A stretch of 36,320 nucleotides of DNA. Origin: Hyphomicrobiaceae bacterium (GTDB taxonomy: Bacteria > Pseudomonadota > Alphaproteobacteria > Rhizobiales > Hyphomicrobiaceae). The translations under genes and the position numbers were made by a program. The stretch spans positions 1 through 36,320 of the forward strand of contig JAMXLN010000387.1 in the NCBI GenBank assembly GCA_024281145.1, read 5' to 3'. The first letter of the stretch is position 1, and each line of letters opens with the position of its first letter. This document shows positions 24,276-35,848 of the stretch, piece after piece. The notes below the pieces were generated by a model. That model had not been told where the DNA came from and ran no database searches. It saw only the letters and a program-made list of their open reading frames with translations.

Positions 24276-24714
24276 GTCATAAGCCACGAAGGCGATGCAT
24301 CCAACTGATGCCCATGAAGCTCAAGACAACCCAGAAGACCCTCGCGGCCAGGCGCGCATGCGCCCGCAAGAGCAACTTCAAACCGTTGGCGGTCGCCAAC
24401 CTCAGGGCACGTGCCGCCCTCCAGGCCCTGGCGAGGTCGGCTGCAGACTCAAGGTGCCCAAATCGCCACCGCAGAGGCAGCGGGTGGTTCGTGCACGCTC
24501 GGCACCTTGGACGCCCAACGGCCGCACTTGGTCGCTGCCTTGACCCACGCCCTTGGCGGCACGCAGTCTCCGGAGCGCAACGCCTTTTGATCGGTACCGG
24601 AGCGGGCGAGCTGCTCGGCGCGGTCCATCGCGGGCCAAATCTCGGATAGCGTGCTGTGGCAGCGGTCGCGGGCATTGCAGGATTGAAGGCGCATCCCGGA
24701 GCTTGATCACGGCA
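24255..24714. other. Intergenic region, no gene recognised
   Basis: About 460 bases between the epimerase-fold gene and mutM. Related bacteria often have a divergent ubiE next to mutM; none is present here, and none of the minus-strand translations (for example 24277-24798) resembles UbiE. The plus frame leading into mutM is open from 24553 but has no start matching the family before 24715. Confidence 0.45.
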
Positions 24715-25746
24715 ATGCCGGAACTCCCCGAGGTCGAGACGGTGCGCGCTGGTCTGCAACCCGTACTCTGTGGCCATCGGTTCGTCCGCGTCGACCAACG
24801 CCGCAGGGACTTACGTTTTCCCCTGCCGGAACGCTTTGCCGAGCGCCTCACAGGACGAACGGTGGTGCGGCTCGACCGACGCGCCAAGTACCTGCTCGTC
24901 CATCTCGACCGGGGCGAGGTACTGGCCATACACCTTGGCATGACCGGCCGGTTCAGCATCGAAGCCGCCCCGCACTCCCCACCGGTGCAAGCGCCCCATA
25001 GCACCCATCCGGCAGGGCGTCGGAGCGATGGGGGTCAAGGGCGGCTCGCTGCGCCGCCATCGCGCAGGGCCAGGGCCACACCTCGCGCCAGCCCTCCGAC
25101 GATGGCCAATCAAGCCCTTCGAGAGCGCGCCCAACTCGGACAATTCACGCACGCGCACGGCGAGGACGCCAAGCACGACCACCTGGTGTTCACAATGTCG
25201 CACGGCGCCGTCATCACCTATAATGATGCGCGCCGCTTTGGCTACATGACCCTAATTCCGGAAAGCGGGCTCAATGACCATGCATACTTCTCTGGTCTCG
25301 GCGTTGAGCCGCTGAGTGCCCGGCTGACCACGCACTACCTCGCCGCTCGCGCCGCGGGCAAGAAGCTCGACCTCAAAGCCCTACTGATGGACCAGCGCAT
25401 CATCGCCGGGCTCGGCAACATTTATGTCTGCGAGGCCCTGTTCCGCGCCGGCCTCGCTCCTTACAAGGGCGCGGCACGTCTGGCAACCCGGACGGGAAAG
25501 CCCACGCCGGCGGCAGAGCGATTGGTGGCGGCGATCAAAGCAGTGCTGGCCGATGCCATCGCCGCCGGTGGCTCGACGCTGCGCGACTACAAGCAGGCCG
25601 ACGGATCGCTTGGCCGCTTCCAGCATCATTTTGCCGTCTATGGTCGCAGCGGCGAGCCTTGCCTGCGGCCAGGATGCCGGGGCAGGGTGCGCCGCAAGAC
25701 CCAGGGCGGGCGCTCGACCTTCTATTGCCCCGCCTGCCAACGTTGA
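24715..25746 (+). CDS. mutM: Formamidopyrimidine-DNA glycosylase with an internal insertion
   Basis: A 343-residue Fpg/MutM, a bifunctional glycosylase/AP lyase that removes 8-oxoguanine and formamidopyrimidines. The N-terminal PELPEVETV gives the catalytic Pro2 and Glu3. [10 protein letters not shown] (Lys58), HLGMTGRF (73-80), NDARRFGYM (170-178) and [21 protein letters not shown] (223-243) follow. The C-terminal zinc finger is complete, with Cys at 316, 321, 338 and 341. Typical Fpg is about 270-300 residues. The excess is one Pro/Arg/Ala-rich, disordered-looking insertion between GRFS and KHDHLVF (about residues 86-150; bases 24970-25164). Start 24715 is fixed by the processed N-terminal proline. 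It precedes the enoyl-CoA hydratase gene by 32 bases, so the two may be co-transcribed. Confidence 0.95.
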   Translation: MPELPEVETVRAGLQPVLCGHRFVRVDQRRRDLRFPLPERFAERLTGRTVVRLDRRAKYLLVHLDRGEVLAIHLGMTGRFSIEAAPHSPPVQAPHSTHPAGRRSDGGQGRLAAPPSRRARATPRASPPTMANQALRERAQLGQFTHAHGEDAKHDHLVFTMSHGAVITYNDARRFGYMTLIPESGLNDHAYFSGLGVEPLSARLTTHYLAARAAGKKLDLKALLMDQRIIAGLGNIYVCEALFRAGLAPYKGAARLATRTGKPTPAAERLVAAIKAVLADAIAAGGSTLRDYKQADGSLGRFQHHFAVYGRSGEPCLRPGCRGRVRRKTQGGRSTFYCPACQR

Positions 25747-25778
25747 TCCCCTTCTTGCAGGCAAACATGGAGCAGGCC

Positions 25779-26552
25779 ATGGCGTACCAAACCATCATCG
25801 TCGAGACCAAGGGTCGCGTCGGCATTGTCCGGCTCAATCGACCCAACGCTCTCAACGCACTCAATGCCCAGCTGATCGAGGAGCTCTCCGCTGCATTGGA
25901 CGGTTTAGAAGCCGACGACGGCATCGGCTGTATCGTCATTACCGGTAATGAAAAGGCGTTTGCCGCCGGCGCAGACATCAAGGAGATGCAAGCCAAGACC
26001 TACATGTCCGCCTTCAAAGAGGACTTCATCACGCGTTGGTACCGCGTCGCCAACGTGCGCAAGCCGGTCGTTGCCGCCGTCGCCGGATTCGCACTCGGAG
26101 GCGGCTGCGAGCTCGCCATGATGTGCGACATCGTTATCGCCGCCGACACCGCCAAGTTTGGCCAGCCAGAGATCAAGCTCGGTGTCATGCCAGGAGCGGG
26201 AGGAACCCAGCGGCTCATTCGGCAGGTCGGCAAGGCCAAGGCCATGGAGCTGTGCCTCACGGGCCGGATGATGGATGCAGCGGAAGCCGAGCGCGCCAAT
26301 TTGGTCGCGCGTGTCGTGCCCGCAGCGTCCCTCATCGAGGAGGCCATGAAGACGGCCGAAACGATTGCCTCCATGTCACTCCCCATCGCCATGATGACCA
26401 AGGAAACGATCAATCGCGCCTACGAAACCTCACTTGCCGAAGGCATCCGCTTCGAGCGGCGCGTGTTCCATTCTCAGTTCTCCGTCGCCGACCAAAAGGA
26501 AGGCATGGCGGCCTTCATCGAGAAAAGGAAGCCCAAATTCGAGCACCGATGA
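25779..26552 (+). CDS. Enoyl-CoA hydratase
   Basis: A 257-residue crotonase-fold enzyme that hydrates trans-2-enoyl-CoA in beta-oxidation. It starts [29 protein letters not shown] (62-70) and [14 protein letters not shown] (104-117) form the oxyanion hole and CoA site. The catalytic glutamates are Glu111 in GGCELA and Glu131 in FGQPEIKLG, with the family's 20-residue spacing. [14 protein letters not shown] and the C-terminal [14 protein letters not shown] also fit. The ATG at 25779 is chosen because GGAG at 25769-25772 lies 6 bases upstream; the ATG at 25767 lacks such a site and would add four residues. It follows mutM and precedes rpsT, a common arrangement in Hyphomicrobiales. Confidence 0.95.
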   Translation: MAYQTIIVETKGRVGIVRLNRPNALNALNAQLIEELSAALDGLEADDGIGCIVITGNEKAFAAGADIKEMQAKTYMSAFKEDFITRWYRVANVRKPVVAAVAGFALGGGCELAMMCDIVIAADTAKFGQPEIKLGVMPGAGGTQRLIRQVGKAKAMELCLTGRMMDAAEAERANLVARVVPAASLIEEAMKTAETIASMSLPIAMMTKETINRAYETSLAEGIRFERRVFHSQFSVADQKEGMAAFIEKRKPKFEHR

Positions 26553-26692
26553 GGGGTCTGCTGCACCTCCCGGGCACGCCCTGCGGGAGCATCGTCATTG
26601 ACCCTGGGAAGCGGGCCAGTCTATTAGAGCCCCGTCCGCCCAACCGCTTGTTCGGCGAGCCGCAACCGCCAGTCCTCACACAGGAGTACCCG

Positions 26693-26956
26693 ATGGCCAA
26701 CACCACATCGGCCAAGAAAGCCGCGCGCAAGATGATCCGGCGCACCGAGATCAATAAGTCGCGACGCTCGCAACTCAAAGCTTACGTGCGCAAGGTGGAG
26801 GAGGCGCTTGCCTCCCGCGACAAGGCGGCCGCCGCGAGCGCGCTGGGTGCCGCCGAGCCGATTCTCATGCGCGGCGCGCAAAAGGGCGTCGTTCACAAGA
26901 AATCGGCCGCGCGAAAAGTCTCAAGGCTCGCTGCGCGCGTCCGGGCACTGCCCTGA
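26693..26956 (+). CDS. rpsT: 30S ribosomal protein S20
   Basis: An 87-residue S20 that binds 16S rRNA early in small-subunit assembly. [20 protein letters not shown] is followed by [19 protein letters not shown], then [20 protein letters not shown], the three-helix basic pattern of the family. CAGGAG at 26681-26686 lies 6 bases before the ATG at 26693. The longer open frame from 26036 is a shadow of the hydratase gene. A six-base CGGCCG inverted repeat (26969-26974 and 26985-26990) follows the stop without a T-run. Confidence 0.97.
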   Translation: MANTTSAKKAARKMIRRTEINKSRRSQLKAYVRKVEEALASRDKAAAASALGAAEPILMRGAQKGVVHKKSAARKVSRLAARVRALP

Positions 26957-27581
26957 ATGGGCATCCTTCGGCCGACCTATGCGCCGGCCGCAAATAAACC
27001 GCCTGTTGCCAAAAAGCCGCAAGCAGGCGCCCCCGCAATGCTGCGACGCCTGGGTTGAATCGCCGCGACTCCAATCGGTTGCCCCCGACATTTCGCCCTC
27101 GCATGTGCGCAATGATCCCTTGCGAGTCTCGGACGGCAAATAGAATCTTGTCCTGAGCGCCGCTCAAGTTTCGCCTTGTTCAAGACATTGGCAGCCGGCG
27201 GATTACTTGTGGAATCTGCGCGTGGACTCAAGGCTTTCTCCCCAGGTTTCGTTGCGTGTCGGGAGGCTTATCCACGCTCTTGTGCATACTGGCGCCGCCG
27301 ACATCGCCAAGCCGGGCGCGGTTGCCAGCTCACTTTCACTGTTCTATGACATGGACAGGCGAGGTCGTGTACCAAGACAACTCGCCGTCGGGCGCGGAAA
27401 ATCCCGAGAACCTGCCGAGTGTGCGTAAGTTCGGGATTTTGCCTGTTGACTGCAAATGTCGAGTAGTTGGGCGTATCTCCGCATCTACTCCAGGCAAAGC
27501 TTCACGTTTGCTTGAGGGTTACTGAGGGATCGGCAAATTGCGGTCGTGTAAGCATTTGCGGCGTCACGGGTGGAGAGAGAC
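26957..27581. other. rpsT-to-rhodanese intergenic region; candidate oriC or dnaA control region
   Basis: About 625 bases with no gene. The right half (27421-27560) is richer in A/T than the flanks. DnaA-box-like 9-mers lie at 27268-27289. TGTGGAATC (27209-27217 region) and CGTGGACTC nearby carry TCCAC cores only. Chromosomal origins of alphaproteobacteria are often near hemE, and in some genomes beside dnaA, so this is only a candidate. No hemE or parAB is in the window. Confidence 0.35.
27268..27289. promoter_or_regulatory. Pair of opposed DnaA-box-like 9-mers
   Basis: TTATCCACG at 27268-27276 on the plus strand and GTATGCACA at 27289-27281 on the minus strand each differ by one base from the consensus TTATNCACA. 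They are four bases apart and face each other, upstream of dnaA. They could be part of oriC or a dnaA autoregulatory site. Confidence 0.45.
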
Positions 27582-28016
27582 GTGGGTGAGGTCCACATCG
27601 AATCCGTTTCGGTGGAAGAGGCATGGACGCGTCTGAAGGGTGATGCGGGATCGGTGCTGATCGACGTGCGTACGATCGCGGAATGGGCCTATGTTGGCCT
27701 GCCGGATCTGTCGGCGATCGGCAAGCGGCCCGTGCTGGTCGAATGGCAGGGCTTTCCTGACGACCGGCTTAATGCGGCATTCGTCGAGCGCCTCACCGAA
27801 GCGCTCACTCCCATTGGTGCCGATCGCAATAGCGAACTGCTCTTCATCTGTCGCTCGGGCCAGCGCAGCTTGAAGGCAGCCCAGGCAATGACGGCAGCGG
27901 GCTACGCGTGCTGCCGCAACGTGGCGGATGGGTTCGAAGGGCCACTCGACCCCAATCGTCACAGAGGCCAGCTCGGTGGTTGGAAGGCCAAAGGGCTGCC
28001 TTGGGCGCAGGGGTAA
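27582..28016 (+). CDS. Rhodanese-domain protein
   Basis: A 144-residue single-domain rhodanese-like protein, probably a cytoplasmic sulfurtransferase. VLIDVRTIAEWAYVGLPDL (about 25-43) is the first conserved block. LLFICRSGQRSLKAAQAM (about 86-103) carries the active-site loop CRSGQR with the persulfide-forming cysteine. FEGPLDPNRHRGQLGGWKAKGLPW is the family end, seen in rhodaneses encoded near dnaA in rhizobia. The GTG at 27582 is preferred: GGAG at 27572-27575 lies six bases upstream. A GTG at 27570 would precede this site. The gene is 161 bases before dnaA on the same strand. Confidence 0.9.
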   Translation: MGEVHIESVSVEEAWTRLKGDAGSVLIDVRTIAEWAYVGLPDLSAIGKRPVLVEWQGFPDDRLNAAFVERLTEALTPIGADRNSELLFICRSGQRSLKAAQAMTAAGYACCRNVADGFEGPLDPNRHRGQLGGWKAKGLPWAQG

Positions 28017-28177
28017 TACCAGGCGTCAATAGTTCAGGTTTGTTTCAGCGTTGTTGGCGTGCGTAGAGGCATCGCCGCGGTCGCGTTCCGGGATGTGTAG
28101 GCGGACGGACGGGATCGGGCGCGCACGCAGAGGCGGCAGTGCAGATGCGTTGAGCATTCAAGTGCGGGGGTCAAGAC

Positions 28178-29704
28178 ATGCAACACACCCAACAGGTGCA
28201 GGACGTCGCGTCTGGCGTCATCGAGGCGAACAGCAAATCCGAACCATCCACGGGTAAATCGTGCAACGCCAGAGGTGACCGGGTGCGCGCAATGCTGCGC
28301 GTTCGGTTTGGCGAGGATATCTACTCAAGCTGGTTCGCATCTATGGAGTTCGAGGAGTTCGACGGACGGGTCGTGCGCGCCTCCGTGCCGGTGAAGTTCC
28401 TCAAGAATTGGATCCAATCGCATTACTCCGACGACCTGCTGCAATGCTGTGCAGAGGAGTTTACGGGGGTTGAGCGCGTCGATGTGGCACTGCGCCAGCC
28501 GGGCTTTGTCAACGCTCGTGCGCCGGAGGCCGCAGGCCTGGCGCCGGCGCGCAACAAGACGGGCTCCGGCGAGCTGCTGGTTAGCGAGACCCGGCGCGTT
28601 CAGGTGCAACCGCCCGGTCCGGCACAGGCGATGGGGCGCACCAACGTTAACGGTTTTGAGGGCTCTCCGCTCGATCCCCGCTACACCTTCGACAGCTTCG
28701 TCGTCGGACCGGCGAATCGGATGGCACACGCTGCTGCAATCCAGGTTGCCGAAACCGTATTCGCCGAGGAGCGCGGCTTTAATCCGCTCTACCTGCACGC
28801 CAACGTCGGTCTCGGCAAGACGCATCTGCAGCACGCCATCGCCTGGGAAGTGAAGCGGCGTGCACCTAAGGCCAATGTGCTCTACCTGACGGCCGAGCGC
28901 TTCCGCTACCAGTTCGTGGAGGCCATCAAGAGCCAGGACGCAATGGCCTTCAAGGACAAGTTCCGCTCGATTGACATTTTGTTGGTCGACGATCTGGAGT
29001 TCATGCGCGGCGAGAAGACGGAACAGGAGTTCGAGCACATCATCAACCAGTTGCTCGATGGCGGCCGACAGGTGGTGGTGGCCTCGGCGCGGCCTCCAGT
29101 TCAGCTCGATGGCCTCAATGACCGCATGCGCTCGCGCCTGCAGCGCGGCCTCGTCACCGAGATCAGTCCAATGGATGGCGCGCTACGGCTCAAGGTGCTT
29201 GAGAAGCGGGCCCAGGAGAAGCGCTCCGCCGATCCTTCCTTCGAGATCTCAGGCGATGTGATAGCCCTGCTGGCGGACCGGCTGACAGAGAGTGGACGGG
29301 AGCTCGAGGGCGCCGTCAACCGCCTCTATCTCACGTGGCAACTGATGCGCGCGCCCGTCACACTCGACATCGCCGAGACGGTCATCCGCGATCTCGTACA
29401 AGGCATCGAGCCGCGACGCATCAAGATTGAGGATATCCTGCGCATCGTTTCACGACACTTTGCCGTCTCCAAGCAGGACATTCTCTCGCAGCGGCGTCAC
29501 CGCTCGGTGGTGCGCCCCCGCCAGATCGGCATGTATCTGGCCAAGCACCTCACGTCGCGGTCGCTCCCCGAGATCGGCCGCCGCTTCGGGGACCGCGACC
29601 ACACCACGGTGCTGCATGCGATCCGCAAGATCGACAAGGAGGTGGGGGAGAACCCGCGCCTCAAGGATGAGATTGACGAGCTGAAACGCCAGCTAAGCCG
29701 GTAG
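28178..29704 (+). CDS. dnaA: Chromosomal replication initiator protein DnaA
   Basis: A 508-residue AAA+ initiator that binds DnaA boxes and opens oriC. Domain I is residues about 35-105, a linker follows to about 165, then the AAA+ core: Walker A HANVGLGKTH (207-216), Walker B DILLVDDLEF (266-275), and the Arg-rich MRSRLQRGLVTEI (317-329). Domain IV (about 410-508) carries the box-recognition helix in RSLPEIGRRFGDRDHTTVLH (461-480). Two positions differ from what I recall of related alphaproteobacterial DnaA: sensor-I SARPP (303-307) where S/A-D-R-P-P is usual, and DDLEF where D-D-M/I-Q-F is usual. ATG 28178 follows a G-rich GCGGGGG. An upstream opposed DnaA-box pair at 27268 could serve autoregulation. 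Confidence 0.97.
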   Translation: MQHTQQVQDVASGVIEANSKSEPSTGKSCNARGDRVRAMLRVRFGEDIYSSWFASMEFEEFDGRVVRASVPVKFLKNWIQSHYSDDLLQCCAEEFTGVERVDVALRQPGFVNARAPEAAGLAPARNKTGSGELLVSETRRVQVQPPGPAQAMGRTNVNGFEGSPLDPRYTFDSFVVGPANRMAHAAAIQVAETVFAEERGFNPLYLHANVGLGKTHLQHAIAWEVKRRAPKANVLYLTAERFRYQFVEAIKSQDAMAFKDKFRSIDILLVDDLEFMRGEKTEQEFEHIINQLLDGGRQVVVASARPPVQLDGLNDRMRSRLQRGLVTEISPMDGALRLKVLEKRAQEKRSADPSFEISGDVIALLADRLTESGRELEGAVNRLYLTWQLMRAPVTLDIAETVIRDLVQGIEPRRIKIEDILRIVSRHFAVSKQDILSQRRHRSVVRPRQIGMYLAKHLTSRSLPEIGRRFGDRDHTTVLHAIRKIDKEVGENPRLKDEIDELKRQLSR

Positions 29705-29766
29705 GCATCGCACATCATCAGCTCCAATCCGTCCGCCAGGGGGTCCAGGGGGCGGATGCAGCGGGG

Positions 29767-29792
29767 AGGAGCGGCGCGTCAGCGCCGCTCCT
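29767..29792 (+). terminator. Strong hairpin between dnaA and dnaN
   Basis: AGGAGCGGCGC pairs perfectly with GCGCCGCTCCT across a GTCA tetraloop (29767-29792), an 11-pair stem. The downstream sequence (GCACTTGCTT) is not a clean T-run, so it may be a terminator, an attenuator or an mRNA processing site. A second weaker hairpin (TTGGGG 29811-29816 with CCCCAA 29825-29830) follows. Confidence 0.4.
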
Positions 29793-29985
29793 GCACTTGC
29801 TTGGGGCAAGACAACCCCAAAACCGCAATGGCGGCGCTTGCAAAGCAAGGCGTCGCGGTCCAACCTGCAGCAACTGGCGAATCTCCTCGACGGCTCGAGG
29901 CTTTCTGGGAGGTTCCACGGTTCCGTGACGGCGGCGCCGAGGGGACATTTGCAGCCCAGCAAGGGAGCAACCGGCGAGGGATGTG

Positions 29986-31104
29986 ATGCAGCTGGTGATC
30001 GAACGCGGTGAGCTTCTACGGGCTCTCGGCCACGTGACGAGTGTGGTGGAGCGGCGCACCACCATTCCCATTCTCTCTAACGTGTTGCTCAAGGCCTCGG
30101 ACCGTGCACTGCAATTCAAAGCCACCGACCTCGAGCGCGAGGTGTCGGATGCGGCACCCGCCGATGTTTCCAAGCCGGGGGCCGTAACAGTGCCGGCGCA
30201 CATGCTGCACGATATCGTGCGCAAGCTCCCCGATGGGGCTCAGGTGGAGCTAAAGCGTGATCCCGAAAAGGAACGCCTGACGCTGCGGTCCGGCCACTCC
30301 CACTTCCATCTGCAGACGCTGGCGCCCGAGGACTTTCCCGACCTTGCTGCCGGCGAATTCGCGCACACCTTTGCAATCGCCGCGAAAGACCTGAGGCGGT
30401 TGATCGACAAAACACGCTTTGCCATTTCCACCGAAGAAACGCGCTATTATCTCAATGGCATCTACCTGCACACGGCCCAACGCGGCAAGGACCAGACCTT
30501 GCGCGCCGTAGCCACCGACGGCCATCGGTTGGCGCAGGCGGAACTGCCCGCACCCAGGGGGTCGGACGGCATGCCTGGCGTGATCTTGCCCCGCAAGACC
30601 GTGCACGAACTCCATCGTCTCATCGAAGACAGCGCCGATAACGTCTCGGTTGCCATCTCACCGGCCAAGGCCCGCTTCGAAATCGGCACCATCACGCTCA
30701 CTTCCAAGCTGATCGACGGAACCTTTCCCGATTATGCGCGCGTGATCCCGAGGGCCAACGACAAGAAGCTCAAGGTCTCCAATGCCGAGTTCGTCAGTGC
30801 TGTCGACCGCGTGTCTACCATCGCCAGCGAGCGCGGACGCGCGGTGAAACTCAACATCACCGGCGATAAGCTGGTGCTGTCGGTCAACAACCCCGAAGGC
30901 GGCAGTGCCACTGAGGAAATCGGCGCCGAATACGATTCCACCCCACTCGAGATCGGCTTCAACGCCAGGTACCTGCTCGATATCGCCAGCCAACTCGAGA
31001 GCGCGACGGCACAGTTTCAGCTGGCCGACCCCGGGTCGCCCACCATGGTCAAGGACGAAAGCGACGAGGGCGCGCTCTACGTCCTGATGCCGATGCGCGT
31101 TTGA
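29986..31104 (+). CDS. dnaN: DNA polymerase III sliding clamp (beta subunit)
   Basis: A 372-residue beta clamp that dimerises around DNA and holds polymerase III. It starts MQLVIERGELLRALGHVTSV. RRTTIPILSNVLL, the KTRFAISTEETRYYLNGIYL block, AVATDGHRLAQAEL, IDGTFPDYARVIP and the C-terminal ALYVLMPMRV are family landmarks covering the three clamp domains. The ATG at 29986 has GCGAGGG at 29974-29980; the GTG at 29983 is too close to it. Its stop overlaps the start of recF by one base (TGATG), so the two are translationally coupled. Confidence 0.97.
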   Translation: MQLVIERGELLRALGHVTSVVERRTTIPILSNVLLKASDRALQFKATDLEREVSDAAPADVSKPGAVTVPAHMLHDIVRKLPDGAQVELKRDPEKERLTLRSGHSHFHLQTLAPEDFPDLAAGEFAHTFAIAAKDLRRLIDKTRFAISTEETRYYLNGIYLHTAQRGKDQTLRAVATDGHRLAQAELPAPRGSDGMPGVILPRKTVHELHRLIEDSADNVSVAISPAKARFEIGTITLTSKLIDGTFPDYARVIPRANDKKLKVSNAEFVSAVDRVSTIASERGRAVKLNITGDKLVLSVNNPEGGSATEEIGAEYDSTPLEIGFNARYLLDIASQLESATAQFQLADPGSPTMVKDESDEGALYVLMPMRV

Positions 31105-32393
31105 TGCGGGTGGCTTCAGGTGAAAGCCTAGCGGTCCACCCGGCCGATGCTGCAGGGACGGACGCGACGTCCAGCTCCGCACCCAAGCGTGTTTGGGTCG
31201 AGCGGCTGCAGCTCACCGACTTTCGCAATCATCGCAGCCTGCACCTCAGCCTTGGGCCAAGCCCGGTCGTTCTCACCGGACCCAATGGTGCCGGCAAAAC
31301 CAATTTGCTGGAGGCCGTCTCGCTGCTGACATCGGGTCAGGGGCTGCGACGCGTGCCCTATCCAGAGCTTGTCCGCATGGGGGCAATGCGCTGGACCGTC
31401 GCTGCGCGCCTAGTGACGCCGCTCGGGCCGCTCAACATCGGCACCGCCCTAGCGGCGCCGACCGCCGCAAGTCATCGCCCCGATCATCAGCCTGGCCGCA
31501 ATCCAGGTCGCATCGTACACATCGATGGGGCGACGCAATCGGGCTCCGGTGCCCTAGCCCGGCACTTCGAAATGGTCTGGCTCCTTCCCGCCATGGACGG
31601 CCTCTTCACCGGGCCCGCCTCGGACCGGCGGCGCTTTCTCGATCGCCTCATCTGTGGTCTCGATCCGAGCTACCGCTCGCTGCTTGGACAATTCGAGCGC
31701 GCCATGCAGCACCGCAACCGGCTGCTGGCGGATGGCGCACGTGATGGGTCCCGCTTTGTCGCCTTTGAGCGCGTCATGGCGGAGGCTGGTGTCGCCATTG
31801 CCGCTGCCCGCGCAGTGGCCGTTGCCGAGCTCGCAGCCGCCATCGGCGCGCGGCGCAACGCCCGCATCGGCGCCCTCTTCCCATGGGCGGAACTCACTTT
31901 GATTGGCACGCTCGAGGCCGAGCTCGGCACCCGGCCGGCAATCGAGGTCGAGGACGCCTATTGCGAACTCCTTGGGCGCGAGCGCGAGCGCGACCGCGTC
32001 GCGGGCAGGACCTTGGAGGGACCGCATCGCTCCGACCTCGGCGTCCAACACGGTCCCAAGCAAATGCCAGCCAAGGTTTGCTCCACGGGGGAGCAGAAGG
32101 CCCTGCTGATCGGGCTCGTGCTCGCCCATTGCGACGTCGTGAGACAGCGCCAGCACGGCACTTCGCCCATCCTGCTGCTCGACGAAATCGTTGCCCATCT
32201 CGACCCTCTGCGCAGAAGCGCGCTGCTTGCAGAAATCATCGCCCTTGACACCCAGGCATGGATGTCTGGCACCGATCCAGAGGCCTTTTCGGCCCTCGGC
32301 GGGCGAGGGCAATTTTTGCACCTGGAAGAGGGCCGGATAGCCCCCCTCCGCGGAGCCTCACATGCAGCGCCACAAGCCAACGCAACCCTTTGA
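31104..32393 (+). CDS. recF: DNA replication and repair protein RecF
   Basis: A 429-residue SMC-like ATPase that loads RecA at gapped DNA with RecO and RecR. VWVERLQLTDFRNHRSLHLS (about 30-49) precedes Walker A GPNGAGKTN (59-67). DGLFTGPASDRRRFLDRL, ALIGLVLAH-type helix LLIGLVLAH, the signature CSTGEQKAL and Walker B PILLLDEIVAHLD follow. The ATG at 31104 shares its A with the dnaN stop codon. The roughly 28 residues ahead of the first family block are longer than usual, so an internal start is possible. The gene is followed after 108 bases by gyrB. Confidence 0.95.
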   Translation: MRVASGESLAVHPADAAGTDATSSSAPKRVWVERLQLTDFRNHRSLHLSLGPSPVVLTGPNGAGKTNLLEAVSLLTSGQGLRRVPYPELVRMGAMRWTVAARLVTPLGPLNIGTALAAPTAASHRPDHQPGRNPGRIVHIDGATQSGSGALARHFEMVWLLPAMDGLFTGPASDRRRFLDRLICGLDPSYRSLLGQFERAMQHRNRLLADGARDGSRFVAFERVMAEAGVAIAAARAVAVAELAAAIGARRNARIGALFPWAELTLIGTLEAELGTRPAIEVEDAYCELLGRERERDRVAGRTLEGPHRSDLGVQHGPKQMPAKVCSTGEQKALLIGLVLAHCDVVRQRQHGTSPILLLDEIVAHLDPLRRSALLAEIIALDTQAWMSGTDPEAFSALGGRGQFLHLEEGRIAPLRGASHAAPQANATL

Positions 32394-32419
32394 AATAACA
32401 CAGTAATTTCTGCTGAGTA

Positions 32420-34973
<2,554 letters not shown>

Positions 34974-35119
34974 CCTTTTCCCATTTGGGTCCGAGCTCCG
35001 TGAGCCCAGCGTCCTTTGAACACGTTGGGTTTCTCATGTGCCGGGATTTTGCCAGCCGCGCTCCGGTCGCGCTCCACAGTGAGCGATACCCTGATCAGGC
35101 AATTCGCGTCTCAGTGCGC

Positions 35120-35509
35120 TCACCGCCACGGGGCGTTGAAGGCCGTCGGAATGCGCACCGACCCCGGGTTGAAGTTGTTGAGCAGCCAGGCGCCACCCAT
35201 GGCAATGAGCCCGGCGAGCACGACGCGCGGCAGGGTTTTCACGAACACGCCCAGCAGCGAAGCGAAGGCACCTAGCACGCCTTCACCCGCCTTCCAGAGC
35301 TCCTTTGCCGCCTTGTACAAGGCCCAAGCGACCCCGGCGATGACGAGCATGAGCAGAGCCTGTTTCCAAATCGGCCAACCCTGCCAGGGTGACTGCACGA
35401 CCTGTGTGATCTGCCCGACCGACCAGGCCCAAATCATCTGAACGAAGCGAAATATCGCGGAAATGCCCTGTTGCAAGAACTGCAACAGCTGATTGAAGAA
35501 TTGCATCAT
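35120..35509 (-). CDS. Small membrane protein of unknown function
   Basis: A 129-residue protein I cannot assign. The N-terminus MMQFFNQLLQFLQQGISAIF is an amphipathic helix, followed by hydrophobic segments FVQMIWAWSVGQITQVV, KQALLMLVIAGVAWALY and LPRVVLAGLIAMGGAWLLNN, suggesting two or three membrane passes. A GGAGG lies six bases before the ATG at 35509, giving a well-supported start. It is convergent with gyrB (stop to stop 146 bases) and divergent from the LLM oxidoreductase. Confidence 0.75.
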   Translation of the reverse strand: MMQFFNQLLQFLQQGISAIFRFVQMIWAWSVGQITQVVQSPWQGWPIWKQALLMLVIAGVAWALYKAAKELWKAGEGVLGAFASLLGVFVKTLPRVVLAGLIAMGGAWLLNNFNPGSVRIPTAFNAPWR

Positions 35510-35848
35510 TGTGTGCCTCCGTGCGCTCCCCCAAGGGAGCGGAGCATCAACGCTGCGTTAACCATTCCGTTCCAGCCCGCAGCTGCAAATGCCAGGCCCC
35601 GGCGTCCGCACGTGGCCCCGCGGCCCGCCGGGTGCGTAAGGTATGCAATCAGAGCAGTTGGTCTCGCCATCCCAATGGCGACCACAGAGAAGCCCCGCGC
35701 GCACCACCCAACCGTCCCACAGGCCGGGTCGGGCGCTTTGTGACGCAGCGGCAACATCTGCTAGGCTATCGCCGGCGCGATCCGACAGCCCACTGGCTCA
35801 ATCCCGGACACGCGCCCGCCCGCCGCCACCCGGCTAAGGAGGACCTCC
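35510..35848. other. Divergent intergenic region
   Basis: This 339-base spacer separates a minus-strand membrane gene and the plus-strand oxidoreductase, so it should hold two promoters. A TTAACCAT at 35558-35565 resembles a CtrA half-site but is alone. Frames 35506-35757 and 35643-35837 give no recognisable product. Confidence 0.4.

Noticed and set aside
24277-25004. Possible decayed ubiE on the minus strand next to mutM
   Set aside because: Translations in the region contain none of the methyltransferase motifs expected of UbiE.
35558-35565. TTAACCAT as a CtrA-binding site
   Set aside because: A single half-site in a 339-base spacer is likely by chance; the paired TTAA-N7-TTAA pattern was not seen.
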